The notes under the pieces are model-generated. The model had not been told where the DNA came from. It searched no databases and was given only the letters and a program-made list of their open reading frames with translations. From an uncultured Clostridia bacterium (lineage in GTDB: Bacteria > Bacillota_A > Clostridia > Oscillospirales > Acutalibacteraceae), in assembly GCA_937891215.1 (NCBI GenBank), contig CALAEU010000316.1:1-7557 (forward strand): a stretch of DNA of 7,557 nucleotides, given 5' to 3'. Both the position numbers and the translations under genes were made by a program. Shown in pieces: positions 5,434-7,557 of the stretch. Position 1 is the first letter of the stretch; each line of letters opens with the position of its first letter.

Positions 5434-7557
5434 ATGGATAACAAAATGATATGTTCTAAATGCAAAAAACGTCCTGCAGTTATTTTTGTTTCTAAAATTG
5501 AGGGCGAAAAAACTACTCAAGAAGGATTTTGCATTAAGTGTGCTATGGATTTAAACATAGGACCAATAAAACAAATGATGGAAAGTATGGGCATTACTGA
5601 CGATGAGTTAGAAGCAGTTTCAGAACAGTTTGGCGATATGCTCGGAGATATGGACAGTTTTCAACCTGGTGGTGCAGGTACTATGCCTTTCTTACAGAAT
5701 TTATTTAATTCTGATGGTTCTAAATCTAAGAAAGAAAATAGTGAGGATGTTGAAGAGGAAATTTCAGATGAAGAAGAGTCTTCAACCAAGAAATCTAAAA
5801 AACATAAAAAGAAAACAAAACGTAAATTCTTAAATCTTTACTGTACCGATTTAACTGGTAAAGCAAGAGACGGTAAAATTGACAGAATTATAGGCAGAGA
5901 AACTGAAATTTACAGAGTAATTCAGATTCTTTGCAGAAGAACAAAAAATAATCCCTGTTTGATTGGTGAACCAGGTGTTGGTAAAACTGCAATTGCTGAA
6001 GGTCTTGCTTTAAAAATTGCAAGTGGTGAAGTTCCTGCAAAACTCATAGATAAAGAAATTCATCTTTTAGACCTTACATCTCTTCTTGCTGGTACACAGT
6101 TCCGTGGTCAGTTTGAAAGCAGGATTAAGGGACTTATAGATGAAGTTAAACAAGAGGGGAACATAATTCTCTTTATTGACGAAGTTCACAACCTTGTTGG
6201 TACTGGTGGTGATGCAGAAGGTTCAATGAATGCTGCAAACATTTTAAAACCAGCACTTTCACGTGGTGAAATACAAGTTATAGGTGCAACCACATTCAAC
6301 GAGTATAGAAAACACATTGAAAAAGATGCTGCATTAGAAAGAAGATTCCAACCGGTTAAGGTTGAAGAACCATCTATTTCAGATTGTTATAATATGCTTT
6401 TAGGTATTAAAGAGTATTATGAAAACTATCACAGAGTTACTATAAGTGATAATTTAGTTTATAAAGCAGTTACACTTTCTGAAAGATATATAAACGACAG
6501 ATTTTTACCAGACAAAGCAATCGACTTGCTTGATGAAGCTTGTACTTGTGCAAATCTTCGTAATGTTGCTATAAGTGATTATGAAAAACTTCAGAAAGAG
6601 TTAGTTCGTCTTGATGAAGAAATTGAAGATATAGTTAATGTAACTGAAGGCGAAATTGACTATGAAAAATTAGCAAATACAAAAGCAGAGAAAATGAAAC
6701 TTGAAGCAGGCGAAGCAGAACTTAAAGAAAAAGCTTCTGACAATGCTGTTACAGAGCAGGATTTGGCTAAAGTTATAAATCTTTGGACGGGTATTCCTAC
6801 TACAAAAATAATTGAAAATGATCTAAAAAAACTTTCTTTACTTGAAACAAAATTAAAGAGTAGAATTATAGGTCAGGATGAAGCGGTAGAAGCACTTTGT
6901 GCTGCTATAAGAAGAAGCAGAGTTCAGATTTCTGCAGTAAGAAGACCGGCATCATTTATATTTGTAGGTCCTACTGGTGTGGGTAAAACTGAACTTGTCA
7001 AACAACTTTCAAATGAACTTTTTGAAACACCTGAAACTCTTATAAGACTTGATATGTCAGAGTTTATGGAAAAACACAGTGTTTCAAGAATTATCGGTTC
7101 ACCGCCTGGTTATGTAGGTTATGACGAAGCTGGTCAGCTTACCGAAAAAGTAAGAAGAAAACCATATTCAGTAATTCTTTTTGATGAAATTGAAAAGGCT
7201 CATCCTGATGTTTTAAATATTCTTCTTCAGATTCTTGATGAAGGTAAAACAAGTGACGCACAGGGCAGAACAGTTGGTTTTGAGAATACAGTTATCATTA
7301 TGACATCAAATGCAGGTAGTGAGCAGAAAGAATCTGCTTTAGGTTTTAACAGAGATGCTAATGATTACTCTAAAGATAAATCAATGAAAGCATTAAAAGA
7401 TTTCTTAAGACCTGAATTTATTGGCAGAGTTGATGAAGTTATATTCTTCAATAATCTTAATAAAGAAAACCTTATAAAAATTGCAGATATTCTTATTGAT
7501 GAACTCAAAGAGCCACTCAAAGATAAAGGTATTAACTTTGTTGTTGGTAAAGGTGTT
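5434..7557 (+). CDS. Clp/Hsp100 AAA+ ATPase with N-terminal zinc finger (ClpE/ClpC-type), 3' end off window
   Basis: This is an ATP-driven protein unfoldase that probably delivers substrates to ClpP in the cytoplasm. It reads for 708 codons without a stop and is cut by the window end, so the last part of the second AAA+ module is missing. Domains in order: a treble-clef-like zinc finger with Cys7/Cys10 and Cys33/Cys36; a Met/Gly-rich then charged linker (about 45-131) with an acidic run (101-115) followed by a Lys-rich run (119-131); AAA+ module 1 with GEPGVGKT (178-185), FIDE (Asp249-Glu250), pore loop [10 protein letters not shown] and arginine-finger ALERRF; a short coiled middle domain (about 380-440); and AAA+ module 2 with GPTGVGKT (512-519), FDE (Asp584-Glu585) and pore loop GYVGYDE. 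LGF at 636-638 sits where ClpC/ClpE carry the ClpP-docking loop. The double Clp N domain is absent and the finger replaces it, as in ClpE. The middle domain is too short for ClpB. Confidence 0.92.
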   Translation, partial: MDNKMICSKCKKRPAVIFVSKIEGEKTTQEGFCIKCAMDLNIGPIKQMMESMGITDDELEAVSEQFGDMLGDMDSFQPGGAGTMPFLQNLFNSDGSKSKKENSEDVEEEISDEEESSTKKSKKHKKKTKRKFLNLYCTDLTGKARDGKIDRIIGRETEIYRVIQILCRRTKNNPCLIGEPGVGKTAIAEGLALKIASGEVPAKLIDKEIHLLDLTSLLAGTQFRGQFESRIKGLIDEVKQEGNIILFIDEVHNLVGTGGDAEGSMNAANILKPALSRGEIQVIGATTFNEYRKHIEKDAALERRFQPVKVEEPSISDCYNMLLGIKEYYENYHRVTISDNLVYKAVTLSERYINDRFLPDKAIDLLDEACTCANLRNVAISDYEKLQKELVRLDEEIEDIVNVTEGEIDYEKLANTKAEKMKLEAGEAELKEKASDNAVTEQDLAKVINLWTGIPTTKIIENDLKKLSLLETKLKSRIIGQDEAVEALCAAIRRSRVQISAVRRPASFIFVGPTGVGKTELVKQLSNELFETPETLIRLDMSEFMEKHSVSRIIGSPPGYVGYDEAGQLTEKVRRKPYSVILFDEIEKAHPDVLNILLQILDEGKTSDAQGRTVGFENTVIIMTSNAGSEQKESALGFNRDANDYSKDKSMKALKDFLRPEFIGRVDEVIFFNNLNKENLIKIADILIDELKEPLKDKGINFVVGKGV

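Noticed and set aside
5630..5833. A 67-codon + strand frame inside the Clp gene.
   Set aside because: It is a frame shadow over the linker-coding region; the zinc finger and AAA+ modules are continuous in the frame starting at 5434.
1..7557. Defence, mobile, CRISPR or secondary-metabolite system.
   Set aside because: No gene or repeat of these kinds is present; all eight genes fall in housekeeping or envelope families, with uniform composition and no sign of recent transfer.

Overview
The window looks like a chromosomal segment of a low-GC, AT-rich Firmicute, most likely an anaerobic member of the Clostridia (Oscillospiraceae/Ruminococcus-like). This is inferred from the A/T-rich codon use, the AGGAGG-type ribosome binding sites, a group II ECF transporter operon fused to truA, and a DUF5711-type envelope protein. 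No species assignment is possible from the sequence alone.

All eight genes are on the + strand and tightly packed. Gaps or overlaps in order are 17, -8, 3, -17, 13, 33 and 27 bases, so there is no gene-free stretch over 300 bases. I see no terminator, tRNA, rRNA, CRISPR array, insertion sequence or convincing internal promoter. The layout is: (1) 1-2059, the energising module of an ECF vitamin/metal transporter: ecfA1 (3' end only), ecfA2, ecfT; (2) 2063-2827, truA tRNA pseudouridine synthase; (3) 2811-4755, a membrane-anchored DUF5711-like beta-propeller protein and a CvpA-family membrane protein; (4) 4789-5406, pgsA, the phosphatidylglycerophosphate synthase; (5) 5434-7557 (runs off the end), a Clp/Hsp100 ATPase with an N-terminal zinc finger in place of the usual Clp N domain.

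The ECF genes work together as one membrane complex: two ATPases and the EcfT coupling protein energise substrate-binding S components. No S component is encoded here, as expected for a shared (group II) module. truA follows ecfT in many Firmicutes, but there it is usually followed by rplM-rpsI. Here it leads instead into envelope genes and a Clp unfoldase, so the downstream half is a lineage-specific arrangement. DUF5711, CvpA and PgsA are all membrane or envelope proteins. The Clp ATPase keeps both AAA+ modules and a ClpP-docking-type tripeptide, so it probably feeds a ClpP protease encoded elsewhere.

I found no convincing new multi-gene system. The items most worth a second look are the zinc-finger Clp protein with its charge-split linker, the altered gene order after truA, the DUF5711-CvpA pair, and two perfect short inverted repeats inside coding sequence.
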